Notes: generated from the letters alone by a model not told the origin. A stretch of DNA of 64,000 bases from Cellulomonas sp. APG4 (GCF_009996735.1 NZ_JAACYI010000016.1:1-64000), one strand, 5' to 3'; counted from the stretch's first letter, positions 38,836-46,870 are shown. Numbers and translations are program-made.

Positions 38836-39882
38836 TCAGTCGCCGACGTTCGCGGCGTCGGCGTCCTCGGCGAAGCTCGGCTCGAAGAGCGTGTCCAGGG
38901 CGGCGTCGATGTCCTCCTGCGACCGGACGTCGCCCGACTCCACGAAGATCGGTCCGACGACCTCGAGCACGGCGCGCTGCGCGTCGCCCGGGGCCGGGTC
39001 GAGGTCGATCACCGTGCGCTCCTTGATGACCTTCTCGGCGATCGCGAGGTCGATGCCCGCGACGTCGGCGAGGATCTGCGCGGTCTCGTCGGGGTTCTCG
39101 AGCGCCCACGCACGGGCCTTCTCGTACGCGTCGAGCACGAGCTGCGCCACGTCGGGCGACTCCTCGAGGAACTGCTCACGCGCGTTCAGGAAGCCGTAGG
39201 TGTTGAAGTCGATGTTGCGGTAGATCAGCTGCGCACCGTTGTTGACCTCGGTGTCGGCCATGATCGGGTCGAGACCCGCCCACGCGTCCACGCTGCCGTT
39301 GTCGAGCGCGACGCGACCGTCGGCGTGCTGGAGGTTCTGGACCTCGACGTCGTCGAGCGTGAGGCCGTGCTCCTCGAGCGTCTGCAGCAGGAAGAAGTAC
39401 GGGTCCGTGCCCTTGGTCGCGGCGATCGACCGGCCCGCGAGGTCGTCGACCGACGTGATGTCGGAGTCGGCCGGGACGACGATCGCGGACCACTCGGGCT
39501 GGGTGTAGATGCCGACGGTCGAGATGGGCGAGCCGTTGGCCTTGGCGAGGAGTGCGGCCGATCCGGCCGTCGAGCCGAAGTCGACGGCGTCCGAGCGGAG
39601 GGCCTCGTTCGCCTTGTTCGACCCGGCCGACTGCACCCAGGTGACCTCGACGTCGTCGCCGAGCTCCGCCTCGAGCCAGCCCTGGTCCTTGATGATCAGG
39701 CTCAGCGGGTTGTACGTCGCGAAGTCGATGTTGAGGGTGTCCGTGCTCCACTCGCCGTCGGTGGTCGCACCGGGCGCGGGGTCGTTCTCGACGGCGGCGT
39801 CCTCACCGGCTGCGCAGCCGCTGAGCATCAGCGCCGCGGCGGCGGTCGCGGCGGTGACGTGCAGTGCTGTGCGGATCTTCAT
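38836..39882 (-). CDS. ssuA: Substrate-binding lipoprotein of the sulfonate-type ABC importer
   Basis: 348 residues. The signal peptide MKIRTALHVTAATAAAALML ends in a lipobox LSGC with Cys23 as lipidation site, so the protein is membrane-tethered outside the cell. The mature domain is the NMT1/SsuA/TauA periplasmic-binding fold: TLNIDFATYNPLSLIIKDQG, FGSTAGSAALLAKANGSP, IAATKGTDPYFFLLQTLEEHG and AWAGLDPIMADTEV. It captures a sulfonate, taurine or related anion for import. Context with MetY and the sulfur leader favours an organosulfur substrate. Confidence 0.88.
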   Translation of the reverse strand: MKIRTALHVTAATAAAALMLSGCAAGEDAAVENDPAPGATTDGEWSTDTLNIDFATYNPLSLIIKDQGWLEAELGDDVEVTWVQSAGSNKANEALRSDAVDFGSTAGSAALLAKANGSPISTVGIYTQPEWSAIVVPADSDITSVDDLAGRSIAATKGTDPYFFLLQTLEEHGLTLDDVEVQNLQHADGRVALDNGSVDAWAGLDPIMADTEVNNGAQLIYRNIDFNTYGFLNAREQFLEESPDVAQLVLDAYEKARAWALENPDETAQILADVAGIDLAIAEKVIKERTVIDLDPAPGDAQRAVLEVVGPIFVESGDVRSQEDIDAALDTLFEPSFAEDADAANVGD

Positions 39883-39949
39883 GGTGTCTTCCTTCGGTGG
39901 CCGGGTGCCGGGTGGCAGCGGTCGGTGGGTGGTCGGTGGACGAGGGGAC

Positions 39950-40789
39950 TCAGTCCGTGAGAGCGGTCGAGTGGTGGGTGGGGACACCGAGCCCGTCGAG
40001 CAGCTCGGCACGGAGGTGGGCGAGGTCGGCGTCGCCGCGGTCGCGGGGCCGTGCGCCCGGCACGGTCACGACGGACCGCACGGTGCTGGGCGTGCCCTTC
40101 GGGCTGCCCTGCGGACGTCCGAGCAGGACGACGCGGTCGGCGAGGTAGAGGGCCTCGTCGACGTCGTGCGTGACGAGGAGGACCGTGGCCGGTTCGGCCG
40201 CGTGGACCTCGAGCAGGAGGTCCTGCATGCGCAGGCGGGTCAGCGCGTCGAGCGCGCCGAACGGCTCGTCGAGCACCAGCACACCCGGGTTGCGGGCGAG
40301 GGCGCGGGCGAGCGAGGTGCGCTGGGCCATGCCGCCCGAGACCTGACGCGGCCGCAGGTGGGTGCACTCGCCGAGGCCGACCAGCTCGAGCAGCTCGCGC
40401 ACGCGCCGCTCACCGGTCGTCCGGTCGGTGCCCCGCGGGAGCCCGACGGCGACGTTCTGGGCGAGCGTGCGCCACGGGAGCAGCCGGGGCTCCTGGAAGG
40501 CCACGGCGCACCGGGCGTCGACGCCGTCCACCGCGCTGCCGTCGATGAGGATGCGGCCCTCCGTCGGGACGTCGAGACCGCTCACCTGCCGCAGGAGGGT
40601 CGACTTGCCGCAGCCCGACGCGCCGAGGAGCGCGACGATCTCCCCGGTGGCGATCTCGAGGTCGACGTCGGCGAGCACGGGGGTCGCGGTGTGGCGACCG
40701 TCGCGGGCGGGGAAGGTGCGCCCCACGCCCTGCACCGAGACGGGGTGGGCGGGGTGGTGCCTGACGGTCGTGGGGGTGGTGATGGCCAT
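39950..40789 (-). CDS. ssuB: ATP-binding subunit of the sulfonate-type ABC importer
   Basis: 279 residues. Walker A is GASGCGKST, the Q-loop FQEPRLLPWRTLAQNVAVGL is typical of SsuB/TauB/NrtD, the signature is VSGGMAQRTSLARAL, and Walker B is VLVLDEPFGALDALTR, with a switch His in LLVTHDVDEAL. It drives uptake through the SsuC-type permease. It is the first structural gene of the operon, 212 bases after the stop of the Met/Cys-rich leader ORF. Confidence 0.9.
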   Translation of the reverse strand: MAITTPTTVRHHPAHPVSVQGVGRTFPARDGRHTATPVLADVDLEIATGEIVALLGASGCGKSTLLRQVSGLDVPTEGRILIDGSAVDGVDARCAVAFQEPRLLPWRTLAQNVAVGLPRGTDRTTGERRVRELLELVGLGECTHLRPRQVSGGMAQRTSLARALARNPGVLVLDEPFGALDALTRLRMQDLLLEVHAAEPATVLLVTHDVDEALYLADRVVLLGRPQGSPKGTPSTVRSVVTVPGARPRDRGDADLAHLRAELLDGLGVPTHHSTALTD

Positions 40790-40960
40790 GGGGGTCCTCG
40801 GGGCTGCGGGCGCGGGGGCGCGCCGGTCCGGTCGGTCGGCGTTCCGGTGGGTCGGCACTCCCGCGGACGTGCACGGGGGCCGGGCTCGCGCGGGGCTCGC
40901 AGGGCCTCGAGGGGCAGCGACGCGTGGGCGACGAGCGGGCTGGGGTTCCGCCGACACCTG

Positions 40961-40999
40961 GGTCCGTCATCGGACCGCGGACGCCCGCCCGTGGGGCGG
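40961..40999 (-). promoter_or_regulatory. Two tight hairpins directly after the Met/Cys-rich leader ORF
   Basis: CCGCCC-GTG-GGGCGG (40985-40999) begins two bases after the leader stop codon. A second perfect hairpin GGTCCG-TCAT-CGGACC lies at 40961-40976. Such stems next to a regulatory leader are expected of a ribosome-controlled attenuator. The remaining 5' region to 40790 holds no gene that I can support. Confidence 0.55.
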
Positions 41000-41001
41000 C
41001 G

Positions 41002-41082
41002 TCAGGCGCCGGCGCGTGGCATGCAGCCACACATGGAGGCCATCATCGGCAGCGCCATCGTCATGTCACGGTGACAGAGCAT
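41002..41082 (-). CDS. Met/Cys-rich leader peptide of the ssu-acs-metY operon
   Basis: 26 codons, ATG to TGA, preceded by GGAGGGGAGG ending about 8 bases before the ATG. The peptide begins MLCHRDMTMALPMM and ends CMPRAGA; it holds 7 Met (positions 1, 7, 9, 13, 14, 17, 21) and 3 Cys (3, 18, 20), far above chance. It is too short for the usual gene finders. It precedes sulfur-uptake and MetY genes on the same strand, so it probably senses charged tRNA-Met and/or tRNA-Cys by ribosome stalling. An upstream 7-bp inverted repeat, GTCTCGG/CCGAGAC, spans 41108-41134. Confidence 0.72.
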   Translation of the reverse strand: MLCHRDMTMALPMMASMCGCMPRAGA

Positions 41083-41256
41083 CGGCGCTACCTCCCCTCC
41101 ACGTCAGGTCTCGGGTCGTCTTGACATCCGAGACTGCAGTCCGGCCCTTGGGACCGACTCGGCGAAGGTAGCGTCCGGTGGCGTCGTCGCACAAGGCTCT
41201 CGGCTCGACGGGTCACATCGCGAGACGGGGGAGGGGGCCGGGGCTACGCTTCCGCC

Positions 41257-41313
41257 GTGACCGAGAGCGCCCACGGACCCGAGCCCGTCCCCGCGAGCCG
41301 GGGCAGCCGCTGA
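41257..41313 (+). CDS. Putative leaderless minicistron coupled to the DUF808 gene
   Basis: 18 codons from a GTG (VTESAHGPEPVPASRGSR) to a TGA that shares its last A with the ATG of the next gene (TGATG). A TACGCT -10 box (41245-41250) ends 6 bases before the GTG, the same geometry as several normal genes here. The DUF808 ATG itself has only a weak Shine-Dalgarno, so reinitiation after this small ORF may drive its translation. Sequence is not recognisable. Confidence 0.4.
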   Translation: MTESAHGPEPVPASRGSR

Positions 41314-42263
41314 TGCCCGGGGGTCTCGCTGCTCTGCTGGACGACATCGCGGCCCTCGCGAAGCTCGCCGCCGCGTCGGTCGACGACATCGGCGCCGCCG
41401 CGGGGCGTGCGAGCGCGAAGGCTGCGGGCGTCGTGATCGACGACACCGCCGTGACCCCGCGCTACGTCCACGGGTTCGCCGCCGACCGCGAGCTCCCGCT
41501 CATCAAGCGCATCGCGGTGGGCTCGCTGCGCAACAAGCTGCTGTTCATCCTGCCGGCGGCCCTGCTGCTGAGCCAGTTCCTGCCGTGGTTGCTGACGCCG
41601 ATCCTCATGGTCGGCGGCACGTACCTCGCCTTCGAGGGCGCCGAGAAGATCTGGGAGCTCGCCAGCGGGCACGCGAAGGAGAAGCCCGCACCCGCCGTCG
41701 TGCAGGGCGAGGACCAGGAGAAGCAGATGGCCAGCGGGGCCATCCGGACGGACTTCATCCTGTCCGCCGAGATCATGGTGATCGCGCTCAACGAGGTGGC
41801 CGACGAGCCGTTCGTGTCGCGCGCGATCATCCTGGTGGTGGTGGCGCTCGGGATCACCGCGCTCGTGTACGGCGTCGTCGCCCTGATCGTGAAGATGGAC
41901 GACATCGGTCTGCGGCTCGCCGAGACGCGCGACGGAGCCGTCGCGGCGTTCGGTCGCTTCCTCGTGCGGGCGATGCCGCGCGTCCTCGCGGTGCTCTCGA
42001 CCGTGGGGATCGTCGCGATGCTCTGGGTCGGCGGTCACATCCTGCTCGTCGGGGTCGACGAGCTCGGCTGGCACGCGCCCTACGAGCTGGTGCACCACGC
42101 TGAGGAGTGGGTCCACGAGGCCGCCGGCGCCCTCGGAGGCTTCCTCGCGTGGCTCACCAACACCCTCGCGTCGGCCGCCGTCGGCCTCCTCGTGGGCGCG
42201 GTGGTGGTGACCGTCATGCACCTGGTCCCGCGACGCGGAGGACGAGCCGCGGCCGCGCACTGA
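41313..42263 (+). CDS. DUF808 family membrane protein (YedI-like)
   Basis: 316 residues. The family signature is clear: PGGLAALLDDIAALAKLAAASVDDIGAAA at the N-terminus (given here as landmark PGGLAALLDDIAALAKLAAA), TPRYVHGFAADRELPLIKRI, and SLRNKLLFILPAALLLSQF. Further membrane helices include ILVVVALGITALVYGVVALI, VLAVLSTVGIVAMLWVGGHI and ASAAVGLLVGAVVVTVMHLV. It is an inner-membrane protein of unknown function. The start was set at the first conserved Met, consistent with overlap with the upstream minicistron. Confidence 0.85.
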   Translation: MPGGLAALLDDIAALAKLAAASVDDIGAAAGRASAKAAGVVIDDTAVTPRYVHGFAADRELPLIKRIAVGSLRNKLLFILPAALLLSQFLPWLLTPILMVGGTYLAFEGAEKIWELASGHAKEKPAPAVVQGEDQEKQMASGAIRTDFILSAEIMVIALNEVADEPFVSRAIILVVVALGITALVYGVVALIVKMDDIGLRLAETRDGAVAAFGRFLVRAMPRVLAVLSTVGIVAMLWVGGHILLVGVDELGWHAPYELVHHAEEWVHEAAGALGGFLAWLTNTLASAAVGLLVGAVVVTVMHLVPRRGGRAAAAH

Positions 42264-42330
42264 CCTCGCGGCGCCCAGGCCCCGGTCGGACGTGCGGCGG
42301 GCGTGCGCCACGGCGTGCCGTCGCGGGCGC

Positions 42331-42915
42331 TCAGATGTAGATCGCGGGGTCCACGTCCGGGTCCGGGGCCGGGGTGGTCCGCGACCGCTCGCGCACGACG
42401 GCGGGCACGCCGACGGCGGTCGCGAGGGCGGGGACGTCCTTGACGACGACGGCGTTCGCGCCCACCCGCGCTCCGTCGCCCACCCACACGGGGCCGAGGA
42501 TCTTCGCCCCGGCCCCCACCACGACACCGTCGCCGAGCGTCGGATGACGCTTGCCGTGCCGCATCGACGTCCCGCCCAGGGTCGCGCCGTGGAAGAGCAC
42601 GACGTCGTCGCCGACGAGCGAGGTCTCGCCGATCACCACACCCATGCCGTGGTCGATGAAGAGGCGCCGGCCGAGCTGGGCGCCGGGGTGGATCTCGATA
42701 CCCGTGGCCGCACGCACGGCCTGCGACAGCAGCCGCGCCGGCAGGCGGAGGCCGGGCTCGCGCCACATGCGGTGCGCGACCCGGTAGCCCCACACCGCGT
42801 GGACGCCCGGGTAGCCCAGCGCGACCTCGAGCGAGCTGCGCGCCGCCGGGTCACGGCGGCGCGCAGCCTCGAGGTCCTCGCGCAGGACGGCGAGGAAGCG
42901 ACGCACACGGTCCAC
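42331..42915 (-). CDS. cysE: Serine O-acetyltransferase
   Basis: 194 residues, GTG start 3 bases past the cysK stop. The short actinobacterial CysE form: [16 protein letters not shown], then left-handed beta-helix hexapeptides with [57 protein letters not shown] and [12 protein letters not shown]. It makes O-acetylserine from serine and acetyl-CoA for CysK. The C-terminal DPAIYI tail could bind the CysK active site, as CysE C-terminal Ile residues do in the cysteine synthase complex. Confidence 0.95.
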   Translation of the reverse strand: MDRVRRFLAVLREDLEAARRRDPAARSSLEVALGYPGVHAVWGYRVAHRMWREPGLRLPARLLSQAVRAATGIEIHPGAQLGRRLFIDHGMGVVIGETSLVGDDVVLFHGATLGGTSMRHGKRHPTLGDGVVVGAGAKILGPVWVGDGARVGANAVVVKDVPALATAVGVPAVVRERSRTTPAPDPDVDPAIYI

Positions 42916-42918
42916 GCG

Positions 42919-43854
42919 TCAGTCCAGCAGGTCGGCGTAGAGGATCGAGGTGAGGTAGCGCTCACCGAACGAGGGGATGATCACGACGATCAGCTTGCCC
43001 GCGTTCTCGGGGCGCCGGGCGACCTCGGTGGCCGCGTGGATCGCGGCGCCCGACGAGATGCCCACGAGGAGGCCCTCGCGCGCGGCGGCGTCGCGGGCGA
43101 CCCGCACGGCCGTGCCGGCGTCGACGTCGATCACCTCGTCGTAGACCGTGGTGTCCAGGATCTCCGGGACGAAGTTCGCCCCGATGCCCTGGATCTTGTG
43201 CGGGCCGGGCTGGCCGCCGTTGAGGATCGGCGACTCGGCGGGCTCGACGGCGATCACCTGCAGGCCGGGCTTGCGCTCCTTGAGCACCTGACCGACCCCG
43301 GTGATGGTGCCGCCGGTGCCGATGCCGGCGACCACGATGTCCACCTCGCCGTCGGTGTCGGCCCAGATCTCCTCGGCCGTCGTGGCGCGGTGGATCGCCG
43401 GGTTGGCCTCGTTGGCGAACTGTCGCGCGAGCACCGCCCCGGGCCGCTCGGCCGCGATCTGCTCGGCACGGCTCACGGCACCCTTCATCCCCTCGGACCC
43501 GGGGGTGAGGACCAGCTCGGCGCCGAACGCGCGCAGCAGGGCGCGCCGCTCCTTGGACATCGTCTCGGGCATCGTCAGCACGACCTCGTAGCCGCGCGCG
43601 GCGCCCACCATCGCCAGGGCGATGCCGGTGTTGCCGCTCGTCGCCTCGACGATCGTGCCGCCCGCGGGCAGCTCGCCCGACGCCTCGGCGGCGTCGACGA
43701 TCGCGACGCCGATGCGGTCCTTGACCGAGCTGGCCGGGTTGTAGAACTCGAGCTTGGCGGCGACGGTGGCGCCGGCGCCCTCGGTGAGCCGGTTGAGGCG
43801 GACCAGGGGGGTGTTGCCGATGAGCTGGGTGACGTCCTGTGCGATGCGGGCCAT
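42919..43854 (-). CDS. cysK: Cysteine synthase A (O-acetylserine sulfhydrylase)
   Basis: 311 residues. The PLP lysine is Lys45 in [12 protein letters not shown]; the substrate loop is [13 protein letters not shown], the phosphate-binding loop [15 protein letters not shown], and the C-terminus has [11 protein letters not shown]. It makes cysteine from O-acetylserine and sulfide, releasing acetate. It is the first structural gene of the cysK-cysE operon, about 237 bases downstream of the polycysteine leader ORF. GAGGAACC precedes the ATG. Confidence 0.96.
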   Translation of the reverse strand: MARIAQDVTQLIGNTPLVRLNRLTEGAGATVAAKLEFYNPASSVKDRIGVAIVDAAEASGELPAGGTIVEATSGNTGIALAMVGAARGYEVVLTMPETMSKERRALLRAFGAELVLTPGSEGMKGAVSRAEQIAAERPGAVLARQFANEANPAIHRATTAEEIWADTDGEVDIVVAGIGTGGTITGVGQVLKERKPGLQVIAVEPAESPILNGGQPGPHKIQGIGANFVPEILDTTVYDEVIDVDAGTAVRVARDAAAREGLLVGISSGAAIHAATEVARRPENAGKLIVVIIPSFGERYLTSILYADLLD

Positions 43855-44028
43855 GGTTCCTCGTCTTCGGGGGGCCGCCGGAGCGGCGGGGCGGGAGCGC
43901 GGGGCGCTACGGGGACAACTGCACGGGTCCGGAGGTTGTTCCGGTGGCCGGCCGCGGCGGTACGGGACGCGCCCGTGGTCGTCGCACGGGCGCAGGTCCA
44001 CGACGCGCGGGGCGTCCGGCCCGGAGCG

Positions 44029-44091
44029 AGCGCTGGCGGAGTCCGTCGGGACGACCGCGCGGCGCCGGGGCGTCGCGCGGGTGCCAGCGCT
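44029..44091 (-). promoter_or_regulatory. Putative attenuator stem abutting the polycysteine leader stop
   Basis: AGCGCTGGC (44029-44037) and GCCAGCGCT (44083-44091) are a perfect 9-bp inverted repeat; the second arm directly touches the leader stop codon. A nested 7-bp repeat, CCGCGCG/CGCGCGG (44055-44061 and 44074-44080), lies inside. A ribosome stalled on the Cys codons would cover the proximal arm and block the hairpin, which would let transcription reach cysK (inference). Confidence 0.6.
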
Positions 44092-44178
44092 CTAGCGACA
44101 GCAGCAGGCGGTGCGGCGGGACAGGGGGAGGAGGCGGTGCGCGGACGGCACGGCAGGCGCTGCGGCCGTGCGGTGCAT
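44092..44178 (-). CDS. Polycysteine leader peptide of the cysK-cysE operon
   Basis: 28 codons, ATG to TAG, with a strong GAGGAGG at 5-base spacing. The peptide starts MHRTAAAPAVPS and ends LSRRTACCCR, with three consecutive Cys codons (TGC TGC TGT) three codons before the stop. Cys-rich leader ORFs that sense cysteine supply are known upstream of sulfur genes in mycobacteria; this one precedes cysK-cysE on the same strand and has its own promoter. It should report charged tRNA-Cys levels through ribosome stalling near the stem at 44029-44091. Confidence 0.8.
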   Translation of the reverse strand: MHRTAAAPAVPSAHRLLPLSRRTACCCR

Positions 44179-44210
44179 CGCGTCCTCCTCGGTCCCGTGC
44201 GGTGGGGCCG

Positions 44211-44239
44211 ACGCTATCGGCTGGCCCCACGGGCGGCAA
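44211..44239 (-). promoter_or_regulatory. Promoter of the polycysteine leader and cysK operon
   Basis: Read on the minus strand, -35 TTGCCG (44239-44234), 17-base spacer and -10 TAGCGT (44216-44211). Initiation near 44204 would leave about 26 bases before the leader ATG. It lies between the tRNA-Gly gene and the leader. Confidence 0.6.
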
Positions 44240-44245
44240 CGTGCG

Positions 44246-44316
44246 AGCGGGCGACGGGAATCGAACCCGCGTAGCCAGTTTGGAAGACTGGGGCTCTACC
44301 ATTGAGCTACGCCCGC
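44246..44316 (-). tRNA. tRNA-Gly (anticodon TCC)
   Basis: 71 bases. The acceptor arms GCGGGCG and CGCCCGC pair fully; D-arm GCTCAATGGTAGAGC, anticodon loop CTTCCAA with TCC reading GGA/GGG, and T-arm CGGGTTCGATTCCCG are present. CCA is not encoded. It lies directly upstream of the cysteine leader on the same strand. Confidence 0.95.
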
Positions 44317-44428
44317 GCGCTCCCCATCAAGGGAAGGCGCCCCCAGGGTAGCCGGTTCTCGGCGAGGGCCCGGCAGCGCCCCGCGGCTGCGTGAGTGTCG
44401 GTCGACCAACCAGTAGGCTCGGCCCGCA

Positions 44429-44502
44429 CGGGATGTGGCGCAGGTTGGTAGCGCGTCCGCTTTGGGAGCGGAAGGTCGCAGGTTCAAATCCTGTCATCCC
44501 GA
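44429..44502 (+). tRNA. tRNA-Pro (anticodon TGG)
   Basis: 74 bases. Acceptor arms CGGGATG and CATCCCG pair, D-arm GCGCAGGTTGGTAGCGC, anticodon loop TTTGGGA with TGG, variable AAGGTC and T-arm GCAGGTTCAAATCCTGT. CCA is not encoded; the discriminator base is A. It precedes tig by about 190 bases. Confidence 0.95.
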
Positions 44503-44695
44503 CCCTGCCTCCCGGCGCCGTTCGTCGTGCGTGGCCCCGGTCCCGTAGGATCGATCGGTCGCGCCCGCCCCGTGTCCCCGCCGACGTCGTCGGCGTCCTC
44601 GACAGCGCGGTGCGTCGGCCAGGGTCCACCGGGCCCGGCCCCCTGCCCCCGGCCCCGCCCGGGGGACCGCCTGCGAACCGTTGGAGACCACTGCT

Positions 44696-46036
44696 GTGAA
44701 GAGCGCCGTCGAGACCATCGATGCCACCACGGTCAAGCTGACCGTCGAGGTGTCCCACGACGAGCTGAAGCCGAGCATCGACCACGCGTACGAGCACATC
44801 GGCTCGCAGGTCCAGATCCCCGGCTTCCGCAAGGGCAAGGTCCCGGCCCGGATCCTCGACCAGCGCGTGGGTCGTCCCGCGGTGATCGAGCACGCCGTCA
44901 ACGACGGGATGGCCGGCTTCTACCGCCAGGCCGTCAACGAGGCCGACCTGCGCCCGCTCGGCCAGCCCGAGATCGAGGTCACCGCGATCCCGGCGCTCAC
45001 CGAGGCCGAGGGTGGCCTCACCTTCACGGCGCAGGTCGAGGTGCGGCCGGTGCTCGAGCTGCCCGAGCTCGAGAGCCTGACGCTCACGGTCGACGACGTC
45101 GAGGTCACGGACGCCGACGTGGACGAGCGCCTCGACGGGCTGCGGGAGCGCTTCGGCACCCTCGTCGGCGTGGACCGCCCGGCGGCCGAGGGTGACTTCG
45201 TCGTCCTGGACCTGCGCGCGACGATCGACGACGAGGAGATCGACTCGGTCAGTGGCATCTCCTACCAGATCGGCTCGGGCAACATGCTCGAGGGGCTCGA
45301 CGAGGCCCTGACCGGGCTCTCGGCGGGCGAGACCACGACGTTCGAGACCGCGCTCGCCGGCGGCGAGCGCGCGGGTGAGAACGCGACGGTGACCGTGACC
45401 GCGACGACGGTCAAGGAGCGCGAGCTGCCGGCCGCCGACGACGAGTTCGCGCAGATGGCGAGCGAGTTCGACACGATCGCCGAGCTCCGCGACGACCTGC
45501 GCGGCCAGGCCGCGCGCGCGAAGGGCTCGCAGCAGGCGGTCCAGGCGCGCGACCTGCTGCTCGAGAAGCTCAAGGACGGCCTCGAGATCCCGATCCCGAA
45601 CGGTGTGGTCGAGGCCGAGGTGCACCGCCACCTCGAGTCCGAGGGTCGCCTCGAGGACGACACCCACCGCGCCGAGGTCACCGAGGAGGCCCGTACCGCG
45701 CTCGCCGACCAGATCCTGCTCGACACGCTCGCCGAGCGGCTCGAGGTCAAGGTCGGGCAGAACGAGCTCCTCGACTACCTCGTGAACGCCTCGCGTCAGT
45801 ACGGCATGGACCCGAACACGTTCATCAAGACCGTGGACGAGCAGGGGCAGATCCCGGCGATGATCGCCGAGGTCGGCCGCTCCAAGGCGGTCGCCGTGGC
45901 CCTGCGCCGCGTCAGCGTGGTGGACGGCGGCGGCGCGGCCGTCGACCTCACCGAGTACATCGGCAGCGACGAGGACGACACGGCCGAGGCCGACGACGCC
46001 GCGGACGACACCGCCGAGAGCACCTCGCAGGACTGA
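44696..46036 (+). CDS. tig: Trigger factor, ribosome-associated chaperone and prolyl isomerase
   Basis: 446 residues, GTG start with GGAG 10 bases upstream. The ribosome-binding motif GFRKGKVP is at 43-50. The FKBP-type PPIase domain begins near residue 150 (AEGDFVVLDLRATIDDEEI) with GSGNMLEGLDEALTGLSAGE. The helical C-terminal arms (AKGSQQAVQARDLLLEKLKD) form the cradle. The end is an acidic Asp/Glu/Ala tail typical of actinobacteria. It helps nascent chains fold at the ribosome exit. It lies in the conserved tig-clpP1-clpP2-clpX order. Confidence 0.97.
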   Translation: MKSAVETIDATTVKLTVEVSHDELKPSIDHAYEHIGSQVQIPGFRKGKVPARILDQRVGRPAVIEHAVNDGMAGFYRQAVNEADLRPLGQPEIEVTAIPALTEAEGGLTFTAQVEVRPVLELPELESLTLTVDDVEVTDADVDERLDGLRERFGTLVGVDRPAAEGDFVVLDLRATIDDEEIDSVSGISYQIGSGNMLEGLDEALTGLSAGETTTFETALAGGERAGENATVTVTATTVKERELPAADDEFAQMASEFDTIAELRDDLRGQAARAKGSQQAVQARDLLLEKLKDGLEIPIPNGVVEAEVHRHLESEGRLEDDTHRAEVTEEARTALADQILLDTLAERLEVKVGQNELLDYLVNASRQYGMDPNTFIKTVDEQGQIPAMIAEVGRSKAVAVALRRVSVVDGGGAAVDLTEYIGSDEDDTAEADDAADDTAESTSQD

Positions 46037-46060
46037 GCGGAGCGCGTTCCGCGCGTCCGT

Positions 46061-46100
46061 CCACGAGGCCCCGCACCCCCGCCGGTGCGGGGCCTCGTGG
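46061..46100 (+). terminator. Perfect 17-bp hairpin after tig
   Basis: CCACGAGGCCCCGCACC (46061-46077) and GGTGCGGGGCCTCGTGG (46084-46100) pair without mismatch around a 6-base loop, 25 bases past the tig stop. No T-tract follows. It is the strongest simple hairpin I saw in the window and separates tig from the clpP promoter (TAGGGT at 46174-46179). Confidence 0.85.
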
Positions 46101-46216
46101 CGTTCGCGGGCGTGCGCGTGCGCCGTCAGCGAAAACGGCCCGCGCCGGGACGAGACGCGTGGTGCCCGGGCGTTAGGGTCGCAACGGACGTGAGCAGGAC
46201 CGGACGAAGGAGAGTC

Positions 46217-46870
46217 GTGAACGACACCAGCCAGGCATCCACGGTCGCCTCGGGCGCGGTCCCGCGTGACGCACGCGGTGAGGGCCCGAGCTTCGGCCTC
46301 AACGACCACATCTTCAACCGGCTGCTGCGCGAGCGGATCATCTGGCTGGGGTCCGAGGTCCGCGACGAGAACGCCAACGCGATCTGCGCGCAGATGATGC
46401 TCCTCGCCGCGGAGGACCCGGACAAGGACATCTACCTCTACATCAACTCGCCCGGCGGCTCGATCACGGCCGGCATGGCGATCTACGACACCATGCAGTA
46501 CATCCAGCCCGACGTCGCCACCGTCGCGATGGGCATGGCCGCGTCGATGGGGCAGTTCCTGCTGTCGTCGGGTGCCAAGGGCAAGCGCTACGCGACCCCG
46601 CACGCGCGGGTCATGATGCACCAGCCCTCGGGCGGGATCGGCGGCACGGCCACCGACGTGCGCATCAACGCCGAGCTCATCCTCCACATGAAGAAGGTGC
46701 TCGCGGAGCTCATCGCCGAGCAGACCGGCAAGTCCGTCGAGCAGATCAACACCGACTCCGACCGCGACCGGTGGTTCACCGCCGCCGAGGCGCTCGAGTA
46801 CGGGTTCATCGACCACGTCGTGACCCACTCGGGCTCGGTCAGCGGGGGCGGCGGCACCACGGGCGCATGA
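46217..46870 (+). CDS. clpP1: ATP-dependent Clp protease proteolytic subunit 1
   Basis: 217 residues, GTG start with GAAGGAG at 4-base spacing. [20 protein letters not shown], catalytic Ser110 in [11 protein letters not shown] and His135 in [13 protein letters not shown], followed by the Asp in TDSDRDRW. An N-terminal extension rich in Ser/Ala/Gly may be processed. It forms mixed rings with ClpP2 and degrades proteins fed by ClpX or ClpC. It is first in the clpP1-clpP2 pair, 58 bases apart. Confidence 0.96.
   Translation: MNDTSQASTVASGAVPRDARGEGPSFGLNDHIFNRLLRERIIWLGSEVRDENANAICAQMMLLAAEDPDKDIYLYINSPGGSITAGMAIYDTMQYIQPDVATVAMGMAASMGQFLLSSGAKGKRYATPHARVMMHQPSGGIGGTATDVRINAELILHMKKVLAELIAEQTGKSVEQINTDSDRDRWFTAAEALEYGFIDHVVTHSGSVSGGGGTTGA

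Noticed and set aside
40790-41180. SAM riboswitch upstream of the ssu operon
   Set aside because: I looked for SAM-I and SAM-IV core motifs and saw none; the region is better explained by the leader ORF with hairpins. A covariance-model scan would decide.
41178-41312. N-terminal extension of the DUF808 protein from a GTG at 41178
   Set aside because: The added 45 residues are Arg/Pro-rich and unlike the family start, and a promoter-like box lies within the segment.
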